Assembly (NCBI GenBank): GCA_019321725.1
Contig: CM033107.1
Coordinates: 26,713,445 to 26,777,444, forward strand
DNA: 64,000 nucleotides
Source: Paulownia fortunei
Lineage: Eukaryota; Streptophyta; Magnoliopsida; Lamiales; Paulowniaceae
Direction of reading: 5' to 3'
The notes beneath the pieces were generated by a model. That model was given only the letters and a program-made list of their open reading frames with translations, did not search any database and was not told the DNA's origin. Shown here in pieces: positions 49,490 through 63,998 of the stretch (position 1 is the first letter of the stretch; every line of letters begins with the position of its first letter). Made by a program: the position numbers and the translations under genes.

Positions 49490-51434
49490 TACATCAACGC
49501 AATGTAAGTTGTTATTGAAGAAAGTTGATATACTCAGTTTTTTTTTTTTTTTTTAAATCAAACACAAATATATTTATTCCCCCTCTTTAAAGATGGTTCA
49601 ATGCGGTTATATCCTATATTTGTTGGTCTGAACGTTTAATTAATAACAATAATTAATATCCTATAATTACTTATCGAACATCTTAATGAAGTGTAGCATA
49701 ACCGATTTCAGAACATGAATTGATATTTTTCAAACTCATTTAGTTTTTATTGAACAATAATAGTGTATGCCATACTATGTTTCTTAAGTTCACTAAGATT
49801 TCGACGTCCATAATCAATCGATAAATACTATTTAATTTTTTTTAAATTGTTATGTCTTCACCTACTAGTTTTCATCCATAGGGTCATCAACAACTAAGAT
49901 ATCAATTAATTAGGTGATTAGCCTGATTAATTGTTACGGCATCATCGCAACCTAGAAAGCTACATATTATTTACTCCATCCATTCTCAAATTAATGACTT
50001 TCTTATTATGATTAATTAGTCAATTTAACTATTTTTTAGTCTAATAATTAGTAATTAAATCAATTTATAAATAAATAAGATTTTAAAGTTCAAAAAATTA
50101 ATATAACTAGTTAGTCAAATAATTAAATAATTTAATTATGCACTATAATAAATTTAATTGTTTAAATTCATTTTGCCCTTCAAGAAATAATTAGGTAAAT
50201 TCAATACATAACAAATTGGGTATATAAATAATTAATAAATATTTAAAATATTTAAAAATTAAATATACACTGAATATAGCATTTATAAAAAGTACGAAAC
50301 AAATGACATAAAAATTAATTTTCACCAAGTTTAATAAAAACGTAATCACTTTGTAATAAAGTCTATGTATTAACTTCCATTGCTTTCATTATGGTTCGAC
50401 AACATAGGTTGAAATTATTGGTGGACATCACTGTATTTTGATCACAAAATGATGATTATTTTATGGAATGATCAAATTTGATTGGATGTATACGCCGCAT
50501 TTGAGACATGAAGTGGGAAGTCTTAGGAACAATTGTCAATTAATTGTATATAAATATACACATATATACACACATAAGAACAATTAGATTGGACTAGCTA
50601 TTAGTTCAATTCGAAACAATATATGTGGGCATGAAATGTAAGCAAAAGAAAATTTTTAAAATCGATAACATAGGAATTTATGTATGCTTCAATAGGAATT
50701 TATTAATTAATTAATTAAAATACTCGATCTTTCAACGAGCAATTATAACCTAATTGCCATATACTTTGAAATTAAAGATTACAATTATTCATGACTTGCA
50801 ATATAATTTACAAGAACGTTTTTTCCTAACAAATGTGACTTTAGATCAAAGTGTTGCTTGTTTTACGAAATAACATGTTGATTACAAAAGAATATTTCAG
50901 ACTTTATATAAATACCAAAAAAATTCACAAAACTAATTGAACTCATTCAAAACCTTTCCTACACTTTTTTGTTAAAGTCTGTTTTCGACAATTTCATCAG
51001 TTGAAATGGTTGTTCCAAGGTATAGGTGGTTTTATCCTATCTTAAAAAATAATTTATAATATAATTCGATAATAAACTAATATTAACAGCCCAATCATTA
51101 CATTTATACTTTAAACTTACTAACTACAAAAAACAATTACATTATTAATAGTACCTATACTAGTGGAAAGTTCGTGATACATCAACCTTACCACTTTACA
51201 AAGCCTCAACAGATATTAATTATAACGGTAGGATTTTTTATTTCCAATTTACTAAAATCGCCAATAGTAGATTGGTAGCAACCGCAACATATATTTATTT
51301 CAAACACAAAAATCATTCAACACCAAAGGAACAATACAATTAAAGTCCTGAACAACACAAAGACATCATTCATATATACTAATTATTATCTAAAACAAGC
51401 GACATTAAAATGCGCGGAACCATATTAACAGTAG

Positions 51435-51463
<29 letters not shown>
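49490..51463. other. AT-rich intergenic, downstream of JOX gene
   Basis: Very AT-rich. At 49973-50005 the phrase TACTCCATCCATTCTCAAAT resembles the end of Stowaway-type MITEs, but the opposite end was not found. A TTAATTAATTAATT run lies at about 50702-50718 and an (AT)n tract at 51435-51462, just before the JOX stop codon. Confidence 0.45.
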
Positions 51464-51465
<2 letters not shown>

Positions 51466-53714
51466 ATTGTTGGGATTTGATGAGTGATTCAACTTGGGAC
51501 TTGCCACAAGGGCCCCTGGTCCTGATGTATAGCCTGTATTCATCAAAAGTCATGGCCGGATACAAGGGTGGCTGCTCCTCCGTCACAAGCTGCTCAGCCG
51601 GCTTGATAAGTTTGTCACCCTTTGGATTATAGAAGAAAGCCAGCGACACTCTCTCTTTCACTGAATTCACTATCACTCTGTGCTCCACACTTCTGTATTT
51701 TGCATTGCTCACCACCTATAATCATATATCCTGTTAGAATATATATAATACTGTTTGAATCTTCTGTTATAATTTTATGCAAGCTACATACATAAAATAT
51801 TTTTTTAAATATATACATTTGAACTTAATTATATAATCGATTTTTGCATGTAAGATACTTAATATAAGATGCAATATAAAATTGTAATAGAAAAGTCAAA
51901 CTGGACACCAAAACGTAAGATGAAAGATTCAACGAGAGAACCTGAAGTTGATCGCCTAGGTTCACGATGAAAGCATTAGGAATGGGGTTAACGGTGACCC
52001 AATGATGGGCATGGCGGACTTGGAGACCTGAAACATTTTCATCAGGGAAGAGAAGGGTGAAGCCACCAGGGTCTGAATGGGGTGAGAGGCCGAGTGTGAG
52101 GTCTGGTTGAGGGCATTTTGGGTAATAGTTAACCCTCATGCAAGCACTGACCATGTCCTCTCCTCCAAATGCTTCTTGAAGATACTCCTCTCCCAGCCCA
52201 AGATTGGTTGAGAAAATCTTCATCAGTTTTCCACCAAGTTTAACCACTTCTTTACTGTACTCTGCTACCAATTCCCTTCAACCATTTATTGATTAAAGAT
52301 TTAGATATTAGCAACATGTTGAAAAACTTGATAGCAATTGGTCGTTCCATATTTACTTTGTATTTTAATTTATTTATTTTCAAGAAAATTCACAATTAAA
52401 TGGTAGTCTTGCAAGTGAAAATGTAAGCAAGACATTCTCAAATGTAAGTGCAGTATTGTTTGTTAAAACTCATACGTATGGTAGATGTATATATGAATAA
52501 TTAAAAAATATTTTTTATTTTTCTTATTAATACTCTTGTTTTTGAAGCAAAATGTTTAATATATGAATTATACTTATTGCGTGTAATACTTTATGAATAA
52601 TACTGAATTTTAATAAATATTTATAATGTTCAATTGAAATAAAAACTACGTAAAATTATTTATAAGTATTAATCGAATATCAAATAAATCCTAATAATTT
52701 AAAATTATACTAATTATTATTAAAAAGCTATCTTAAGTTATGTCATAATTTAAAATCAAATAACATAAAAATACATATAAATTAATTTTTATATAATTTA
52801 AAAATAAGTACAAGCACAACACATATAAAAATATTACCAAAATTAGCTGTAGTTTTGCTTCAAAATAATTTTTTTTATTTATATTTTACTCGTACATCTA
52901 AAAATTTACATATTATTCATTTTCGAATTTTTTAGTTGATTTTTTTTTATCATAACATCTAATAAAAATCATAATATAAAAATTAAATATCAAAATTTTC
53001 TCATCTCATATTTAACTAATTAGGTGCACATATATTTTTCACAATCAATCTACATTCTCTGTTCTAAATCACTTATACTGATGGTGAATATATTATATAA
53101 TAAAAGTAAATCACTCCATTATAAATAATTTAAGTCTAAGTTGAAAATCAAATTTCAGATCCGAATTCCAACACGTGCTCAAATTAAATTTACCGAAAAA
53201 TAATTTTTTTATATTACCTGCATGAGACTGGTAAACTAGGCCACTTGTTCATGTCCCTCATCCCCAGGGGAAGGTAATGAAGGAAAAAATAGTCATTCCA
53301 ATCCAGCGATATTCCCTTCTCCACCCCGAGCCGGCTGCCGTAGCCCTCATACGTGCTCGGCGAATTAGCGTATTTCTGCTTTTCCTCCTGCGACAGCGCA
53401 AAGAACTCGCGCCACGCGTCGCGTGTGCGCGCCATCAACTCGTGGCTGACGCCGTGGTTCACCACCTGCAAGAACCCCCACTCGCGGCACGCATCCCTGA
53501 TGAGCCCGGCGGTCTTTTGCCGGAGCGACAAGTCATCCGAGTACAGGTCCCGCATGTCGATGACAGGAATGTTAACTGCACTCGCGACTGACTCGAAAGA
53601 ACCCGGCCTGTCCGAGGGTTTCTTCACGTAGCGTTCCGGAATGCGGGTTATCCCGCTCTCCGACAAATGTTGAACCCGGACAACTGGTTCGGGCCAGCTC
53701 TGCAGGCAGTTCAT
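51464..53714 (-). CDS. JOX: Jasmonate-induced oxygenase (2OG-Fe(II) dioxygenase)
   Basis: Exons 53714-53218, 52275-51942 and 51715-51464 join to 360 residues. The start MNCLQSWPEPVVRVQHLSES and the phrase YEGYGSRLGVEKGISLDWND are typical of the JOX/JAO group. The DIOX_N domain covers about 47-160 (CREWGFLQVVNHGVS). The Fe(II) ligands are His232 and Asp234 (SPHSDPGG) and His289 (VEHRV); Arg299 and Ser301 (RVSLAFF) bind 2-oxoglutarate. Family members hydroxylate jasmonic acid to 12-OH-JA and so lower active jasmonate in the cytosol. The C-terminus ends GPCGKSQVESLIKSQQ. All key residues are present and the length is normal. Exon 1 is much more GC-rich than its surroundings. Group assignment is from family resemblance; a related LDOX-like activity is less likely. 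Confidence 0.9.
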
Positions 53715-56700
53715 TATTTTTCACTGAAGACTACAGGTAGACAGACAGACTGATATATATATAGAGAAAGATATGTGTATGTATATATAGAGAGAGAGGA
53801 AGGTGGGGGGGGGGGGGGGGGGGTCTAGTGGTTAAGGGAATATAGTGTGCGTGATTAATGTGAACGTAAAAGTGCCAAAAGAAGCATAGTACTGAACGTG
53901 AATTTCATGGATGTTTTTGTAGTATGTGAATTTAGATTGTGACAAGTTGAGAAAAAGGATTGGTATAATGCAAGTTCGGTGTGAATATATATAAACGTGT
54001 ATACATACATATATATGTGAATATCTTCGCAGGTTTTTGTTGGGTACGAAGAAGAAGAGGTACTGTGTGTTGTGTGTGAAAAACAGAGAGTGGTAGGTAA
54101 GGGATGAGGGATGAGTGGGATGGTGAGAAGAGATATATAGATGGATACAGAAACATGGAGCGTTAGAGCTAATTTCCGGCCCCGTGAAGAAGTTGTGCAT
54201 GTGCCAGGGATTTTAGGGAAAGTTCGAGGATGGACCGTGTGCATTTGCTCATCCTGTCCATCCAAGATTATATTGATTAGGAGGAGTGTGGTAAAAATCA
54301 CTTATAATCCTATATGTAATCCAGAAACAATACAGTGTAATAGAGGCAATACACTAAGATTTACCACACAAGGTTTAAATTTCGGGCAAATTAAGAACCA
54401 ATAATATTTGCTGGCTCTTATATAGTCAATCAAACCAGATTTTACTGTTGCCATAATCTGGATTTCAAGTCAGTCTGATTCTATGCCAAAAGTGGTGATT
54501 TATAATCTAAGCAAAGTATTTTGGTAATTAAGATTCCTAAAATTTGGTTATGGAGGATGGTGAAATGCAATCTTCTTCCCTTCGTTAAATTTAAGGTTTA
54601 TCTGTTTATGTGTACTTTTTCTTTTTGGTTAACAAGAAGAATATATATACCTTTTCTTTTATTACAAGAATGAAGGTTAAAATTTAAAATTTTAAGATTA
54701 AATTGCTAAAATAGAAAGCCATGCTACTATTTTGGGAATGTACGAATAAATTTAGTTTAGGGTGACTCATGCCCATTGAACCACTTCTCTAACCCCATCT
54801 CATTGTGGCGGAAAAGCAATCTACATCTCCAGGTTTATAACCTACTTTTTTCTATTTGGTTGGGAAAGAACTGCGAAAGTCCATCCGAAAATCAAATGAA
54901 GTGTGCTTCATGCGGAACATGCATGAAGAAAACAAGTGTGGAGGAGAAGCAGCCGACTTCATTCTCTCCGTTTCCTGGGCCCACAGCAATGCACATATAA
55001 AAAAATTTTGGCTTCTTGCTACGCTATTTAATTTATCCATTTTATTTAGTAATAATTTATTTAGTAAAAATATATCCATCCATCTGACCTACCAGATTAA
55101 GAACTTCATTCAACGTTTGATTTAAAGAACTGTGCTTAGTCCCTTTCTCATAAAAGGGCTCAACCACTTCCATAACTTGTGAATCCGACTTCTCCGTATT
55201 TACTTTGTATTCTTTTTTATTAGTTGATCTTTGTTATTTAGTTACTTAATTCCAGGAAAAAAGTGAGAAAATTTGGTTTGCCAACAAATGGAGAATATCA
55301 ATTCCTATTCCATAACCACATGCCCCTTTTTTTTTTTTTTTTAATCATCACTCAATCAGCTGTGGTGACCTAGGAATTATTGATAATTATCGTACATTTC
55401 ATGCTAAGGTCTCTATGTATATTCACCCCACATCAATATGTACTTGATGTCTTCAAAGTGGATATAGATGTAATTGATGCACAACTCTTTGTCTGGAACA
55501 CGAGTTTTTAATTTTATTTGAATTACAACTCAAATTTGAAAGGAGTTAGTTGAAAGTGATGTGAGATTGTGTTTCCATTAGAAAATTTGGAAGTTAATAA
55601 TTTTAATTTTATATTAATAAATTTATTGGTTTTGTTCGTGTAATTTTAAGTTATAATAGATTTTTAAATTTTTTAATATTCATTTTGAACTATTTTTAAA
55701 TTTACATGACACTAGAGTCATTTGAAATCATATTTCGGAATTCGTCCTTAAAGTCAAATTTTATTAGCACGGATTTTGGTAATACGATTCGAGAATAAAA
55801 TCACGTGCCAATTAAAGAACCTTTATATTGTTTTTACAACGGTCAACTCTCATTTTATGTTTTGGTTTATGATTTCAAAGAGGAAAAGGGAAAACACCTA
55901 CTACATTTCTCTTCTGAAAAAATTAAACATAAATCTAACTTTTTCGATAAATACACTCACAATTTTATTCCTATATTAACATTTCCTTCGGGTGTATCTT
56001 CTTTCAAAAGTATTTTCTCGCTAAAATTCAATATCCGTACGTATTCTTGAACTATGATCACATTCATATTTATCTTAACTATTTTCAATGTTGCTATTAA
56101 AACCGGAACCCCACCACCTAAAAACGCATGAGCTGGCTGCATCTCTTCTAAGGGTCTCAGTCTCGTCAAAATAATACTACGTAGGACAATTGTATCAATT
56201 AATTGGATAAGATATATATCTATCTATTTGCCAGGGATCGGCTCAGAGAAAAGGAGTGACATATGTATTATCTATTTGCTTAATTACGAGTAACAAAGAA
56301 CTGAAGACACATTTATTTCTTTTAATTTCGTGTTTTCAGAATTAAATTAACTTAATTAATCTTCGTCAAAGGTTTTTAATAATGTATTATTAGTTTAGAG
56401 TTTTAATTATTCATATGGATCATTACATATGATGGATAAATTAATTAAGAAAACTACATTTGTTTTGCCTTATTTCACGGCCTTTTTACTTAATAAAAGT
56501 GAAAAAGAAACAAAAGCAAACTAATGCGATTCAACCATCCTCTTTTAAAAAAATTTCCTTCCTCATTGATTGGCGGTCTTAGACATGATTTAGTGATGTT
56601 TGTTTGTTTGTTTGTTTCATAGTATTATTTGACAAGTATGTTTACTTTGGTTATATATTTTTCGCAATCAATGATGAGATTTAATTATGAAATTTTAAAG

Positions 56701-56949
56701 TACATTGACGATAACATGCTATTATGACTTCCAAGAATTCTTAACCATAGATTCATTTGGCACCTTAAGTCAACTCATCACATTCATCTTAGAGATGCAT
56801 ATCTAAAGCTCCAATTGAATTAAATATTATATATATATATATATATTTTACAAAGATAATTTTATTAAAAATTATATTAATAAAAATATATTTTCTTTAT
56901 CTTATATCATGCATATTTTATTTTTACAAATTAGATAAAGTTTTTAAAT
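53715..56949. other. JOX promoter and intergenic DNA
   Basis: The first part is the JOX upstream region on the minus strand, with TATATATA-type stretches at 53754-53762 and 53781-53788 and a 19-base G-run at 53805-53823. Minus-strand open frames over 53832-54301 read through low-complexity sequence and look spurious. The remainder, to about 56.9 kb, is AT-rich, with a TTTG repeat near 56597-56617 and a TA run near 56827-56847. No gene was recognised. Confidence 0.45.
53805..53823. repeat. Homopolymer of 19 G, about 90 bp upstream of JOX ATG
   Basis: Nineteen consecutive G on the plus strand (poly-C on the JOX coding strand), next to a GA-rich run. Length may vary between individuals and is prone to sequencing error. 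Confidence 0.85.
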
Positions 56950-57356
56950 CAAATTTAGATAAGGAGTATGATCGCGCATGTAATAGCGATCATGGAACAT
57001 AAATCTAAGGTTTTTGTTTTAAATAAATTTCGAGTTGAAAGCTTTTTGAGATGAGATATCAATTAGTTCAACAAGACTCGCACATATGATGTATGCTCGT
57101 GAGACGAGAATGTCGCATTCTATTGACAATAGCGTACAGACGCAAGTGTAAATATGTGGGTGCTTATTAAGGAACAAGTACACTGAATATAACCTGCAAA
57201 AAATTCTTAGTTGGAGACTTTGTCTGTCGAAATAATAATTTCTGTATTGCGATAGTACATGACTAGTCCTTGAACTTAATACACGATGGTAGTCTTGTGT
57301 GCATTGTGCAATACTTTGATATATCTTTTAATTGCTTGACAATCACAAAAGGAGTA
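56950..57356 (+). mobile_element. Probable 3' internal region of an LTR-type element
   Basis: Non-coding sequence directly before the LTR-like unit. It ends with CACAAAAGGAGTA, a plausible polypurine tract. No pol or gag frame was seen, so if this is an LTR element it is a non-autonomous (LARD-like) or badly eroded one. The left boundary is arbitrary. Confidence 0.4.
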
Positions 57357-58913
57357 TGTTGGGTATTGCACTGGTGTGCATGAAGGTTTGTCAGTAGCCA
57401 ATATAAAATTCAATACTTGTCTTTTTAAACAAGAGAATCTCTTGTGTTTTCATAAGTTAATGATTCAAAAACCTTAGGCAAGACATGATGAATCATGATT
57501 CGTCAGAAATTATTGGAACTTGAAATGAGATCACAATTATTGAATCATTTAGGTTTCAACTTATAATCTATACCCTACATTCAATCAGGAGATTAGTTGT
57601 CGAAAGGACCACACGTATATGGTACTCGCAACTGAAATATATTTACTCGTTATTTCATCTAAAACTAGTTTGTCATGATTGTTTGTTAGATATTTTCATG
57701 GATAGTAAGTTTCTTGGAATTAAGGAATTACTTCCAAAATTAATTAATTAATTGAAATAATTGTTATTTATAAGTTGCAAACTCACTAATAGTTTAGTTA
57801 TGAACCTAAAAGGGTCACATATTTTTATGAAAAGTAATATATTTAATTTTAGGATTTATCAAATGGTTGGAATTAATTAATTAATATTGATTAATTAATT
57901 AATTAAAGAATTGATTTAATTTAATGATTAAATTAGATTATTCAATTAAATAATTGGATTATTTAATTGGATATAATTTGATTAGGAAGCCTAAACGAAG
58001 TAAATCAAATTAATCAATTGAATTGATTAATTTGGGATTAATCAATTAGATTGATTTGTAAATTTTTAAGTCCAAGCCCAAAAATTAATGTGGATAACTT
58101 AAAAAATTTACTAAAATATGAAGAGAATAAATTAAATAAATTATATTTATTTACTTAACATATTTATAAATAAATAAATGTAGTGATCATTTTTTATTGG
58201 ATAAAAATCAGCTATTAGGATTTATTAAATATAAAAATATATTTATAATATATATATTTGATATATATCTATCTTGATAATTATTTGAAAAGTTCAAATT
58301 AATATTAAAAATATATGTAAATAATTTTGATGGTCAATGTAGTGTAAAAAAAGTCCACATACACCACATACATATGAGAGAAAAATAGAATAGGTGTTGG
58401 AAGATGTGGAATCTTTTTAAAATAAAACTTTGATATAATTCAAAATTGACAAACTTTTCAAAAGTTGGAGTAATAGCAAAATTTCAGCCCCTATAAATAA
58501 GGATAATAAGCAAAAAATATTTTGTTAAGTCTTCTATTTTTCTCTCTAAGAAAAGAAAAAAAAAATGTTTTTTTGAAATCTTAATTTTATTGTTGTTTAA
58601 AAGAAAACTAGTTTCATGATATTTTTTTTATATTCAAGTTTCAACAACTTAAAAAATTAATTTTATTATTTTTAAAAGTTTATTTTTGATCCATCAATCG
58701 AATCAAAAAATAAGATTTATTCCAAATTTAAATTAATAAATAATTAAAATGATACTATATAAACATTTGGATTCCTAAAAGTTCTGAAAGTTATTTTATT
58801 TATATAAATACGATCGTTTGAACTGTTTTTGAATCGATGGATTATATATATTTATATTTAATAAAAAAAATTAATTTTTATTACATATATCCTAGGATTA
58901 TAACTACCCAACA
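57357..58913 (+). mobile_element. Putative LTR, 1.56 kb, TGTTGGGTA...TACCCAACA
   Basis: It opens TGTTGGGTA and closes TACCCAACA, a perfect 9-bp inverted pair with the TG...CA ends of LTRs. A TATAAATA box lies at about 58492-58499, some 420 bp before the end, in the position expected of an LTR promoter. A purine-rich tract sits just upstream. The five bases on either side (GAGTA and ATCCT) do not match, so it is not a clean solo LTR; it fits better as the 3' LTR of an element whose 5' part is missing. Several TTAATTAATTAATT runs lie within it. Confidence 0.58.
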
Positions 58914-60083
58914 ATCCTTAGATTCAGAAAGTTCCCAAGAATTAAGAGTGAAAAAGGATGATGACGATTCGAATTTAAAATTAAAAAAAGATCTCTAATT
59001 CATTAAATATTACTCCTAATAAATTTAAATTAATTATGTGTGTTACTGGATGTCACCAGTGAGCACACGACACTAGGATATTGCAGGTTTAAACTGCTAA
59101 ACAGAATACTTGGCCATGCCAAACGTTCCAAAACCCACACAAACACGTGTCATTGTTACCTGGACAGTTCAGGTGATTAGCCTTCCTGAAGACATTATAT
59201 TTAATATTTGTAATAAGAAAATATATTTTCTTAAAAGAATATTTACCGAAAATTTTACTCCAAATTTGTTTGGATTTTTTCATATCCAGTCTAACTATTA
59301 GTAAATTATATGCATATTTGACATGTGAAGATTGGTAAGATTTAGCCCAATTAAATCTAGAGTATAAATTTTCCAACATAACATTTTGGGAATGTTACCG
59401 GTCAAATAATAGAATCCCTAAAATATTTGTAGCTAGCTTATGGTTTTATTGTTAAAATGTCAAATTAAAATTCCAATACAGTCTAGAAAAAAATTATACT
59501 ATAAATTAATTCATCCTTTGTCGCACACAGAAAAATCTGAAGAAAAGAGAGAATGCACGGATGTTGAAAGTTGAACAAGAATTAGGTTCAGTTGGTGAGT
59601 AGCACATTCATTCTATAACTTTGGCATAAATTACTGTTTGTTTGAGCACCCACTGTCTGTAACACTGATGAGTAAGGATTTGTTCTTACCTTTTCAATTA
59701 CTTTAATTCCTTTATGTCACGGTTGGATTATAGCGTAGAGTGAGTCACTTGGAGTAGCCTTTTAGTGCTAACTAGTCAATGATAATATAAAATTATTACA
59801 AAATGTTAGTACTTAATTTTTATAATTGTATAGTCAAATTAAGAGAGTTCATTAAAATTTTAAAAATAAAATGAGTCTCCTCACTTAAACAAAGTTGCTC
59901 ACAATATCTCATTTTTAAGTTTTACAAGTATTTCAGAACATTTTATAAATTTTTAAATATCTTATAAATTCTAAAATAATTTTCTAGTTTATTAAAAGCG
60001 ATGGAATGTTTCTATTGGAAGGTAAAAATCAAAGATTCATATCAACACGTTACAAATGTGAGTTGCACCACTGTCTTTATAGC
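58914..60083. other. Intergenic, AT-rich, no gene seen
   Basis: No gene. It contains a small palindromic stretch, ACTGGATGTCACCAGT, at about 59045-59060. The open frames at 59089-59379 lie on both strands and have no recognisable domain. Confidence 0.45.
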
Positions 60084-60233
60084 CTTCTTTAAAAGATGGG
60101 ACAGATAACTGTTACTGATGCTATTGATTTTTATGAGACAATAATTTCGATATATATATATGTATATCAAAATTATTGTCCCATAAAAATCAGTAGAACC
60201 AATAATAGATAGCTGTCCCATTTTTTAAAGAAG
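60084..60233. repeat. Foldback inverted repeat (MITE-like hairpin), 150 bp
   Basis: The left arm from CTTCTTTAAAAGATGGGACAG (60084-60104) pairs with CTGTCCCATTTTTTAAAGAAG (60213-60233). Pairing continues inward through TGATTTTTATGAGACAATAATTT against AAATTATTGTCCCATAAAAATCA to a TA-rich loop. It looks like a small foldback transposon. A small-RNA precursor is possible but no known mature sequence was recognised. A third partial copy (CTGTCCTATCTTTAAAAGGA) follows at 60236-60255. Confidence 0.7.
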
Positions 60234-60726
60234 AAGCTGTCCTATCTTTAAAAGGAGACTATAAAAACATGCTCTTTTCAATCAATCAAATCTCACGTCT
60301 CCTAAAGATATTTTTAGGAATATGAGATTGTGTGGCTCGCCGTGGAATACGTTGGTTTACTGCAGCCCACAAAATATCCAAATGATAGGTTATTAGCTCA
60401 AATGTGTTGTTATGGAAGATAATCAATAATTTATATATGGTCTGCATGATTTAGATAGTGTAAGTTGTCAAAATTTCAATGTCCAATATTTAAGAAGTCG
60501 TGTTCATGTAAACCAAATGTTCATACATTCGTGTCCATGTAAACCAAATGTTCAAAGTTGGTTCACTTCATTAGTCCTTTAAACGTTTTCAAACATTAGA
60601 TAAACGACTTTGAGGTATTAGGATAAATGATTTTGAAATTAGATGCGCATGGCTCATACTTTTTTATTCCATTTTTTCAAAGTACAAACATCAAAGAGGA
60701 GAATCTTACAATGTATACATATAAGG
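60234..60726. other. Intergenic between hairpin and tandem repeat
   Basis: AT-rich. The phrase GTCCATGTAAACCAAATGTTCA is present once, with a near copy (GTTCATGTAAACCAAATGTTCA) about 32 bp earlier (60502 and 60534). Nothing else seen. Confidence 0.45.
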
Positions 60727-60890
60727 GTTCATGATTTTGAAGTTTTAAGAAGATTGGTAGAGAAATCTTACCAAATGTAGAGATACAATGGTTTATCATT
60801 TTGAAGTTTTAAGAAGATTGGTAGAAAAATCTTGGGTATATAGAGATATAATGGTTCATCATTTTGAAGTTTTAAGGAGATTGGTACAAT
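60727..60890 (+). repeat. Tandem repeat, 2.5 copies, 63-64-bp unit
   Basis: ATTTTGAAGTTTTAAGAAGA recurs at 60734, 60798 and (with one change) 60861, so the periods are 64 and 63 bp. Each unit goes on with TTGGTAGA and AGAGATA.AATGGTT. An 83-codon frame from 60788 translates the second and third units as HFEVLRRLV; no known protein is recognised. Confidence 0.8.
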
Positions 60891-61619
60891 CATTTTATAT
60901 GAAAGAGAAAATTAAAGATTTAAACTTTGTTTCATACCATCAATTTAAATGGAAGAGAGAAATTACAGATTTAAAGGTTGTTAACAAGAGACCAACGTTA
61001 GGAAAATTAAATACAGAAACCAAAGTTATTAATTTATAGTTGACTGAATTTTTTTTTAATTTTAAAATCAAAAGCTTAATAGTTTACAATACTATTCTAT
61101 GCCAGTCGGTAGGGAAAATAGACTATTTCATAGGGATGAAGAAAACGAAACAGTTCAAGAATTCCAAATTAGAGGGAATATCTGTCTCTTTCAATAAGTT
61201 TTGAAGCTAAAGCAAAATGTCTAACAAAAAGAAAGAAAATCATCTGCACAAGCTTGAATATGGAAGTTCTTTGAACAAATATTTACTTCAGCGCCAAATA
61301 TCTCATTTCATTGTCAACAAGAAACAAAACATCTTAGAGTTGATAGAGATGAGAGAATAGGATCAAACACGCATACTGGTTGGGGGTGGACGGGGTTGGG
61401 CTTGGCTGGGCTGAAAGGCTTTGTGTTTTACTAAATCAACGCGCTGAAGAGGCTAATCAGATGTACTTGACTCATCCATAATCCTCATAGTCCCCCAATC
61501 AATTGGAACCCCCAAGTAAAACAAGGCAGGCCGCAAATAATGATATGGAAGGTAGGCTCAATACACATTGACAAAGACTTGATAACTCATACAGGTGAAA
61601 GAAACAGACAAGTGTATAT
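60891..61619. other. Intergenic / CDPK 3' flank
   Basis: The continuation of the 60788-61039 open frame and then the 3' side of the minus-strand CDPK gene. A possible extra last CDPK exon could lie here, but none was identified. Confidence 0.4.

Positions 61620-63998
<2,379 letters not shown>

Noticed and set aside
53824..53870. GGTCTAGTGGTTAAGG looks like a tRNA A box
   Set aside because: No B box (GGTTCGANTCC type) or cloverleaf follows, so neither a tRNA gene nor a tRNA-derived SINE can be supported.
53832..54301. Three overlapping minus-strand open frames of 74-148 codons upstream of JOX
   Set aside because: Rich in His, Ser, Thr, Tyr and Ile from TG/TA-rich repeats; overlapping frames all open at once is a sign of biased composition, and no domain is seen.
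59045..59060. Short palindrome ACTGGATGTCACCAGT
   Set aside because: Too short and isolated to assign a role; expected by chance in a window of this size.
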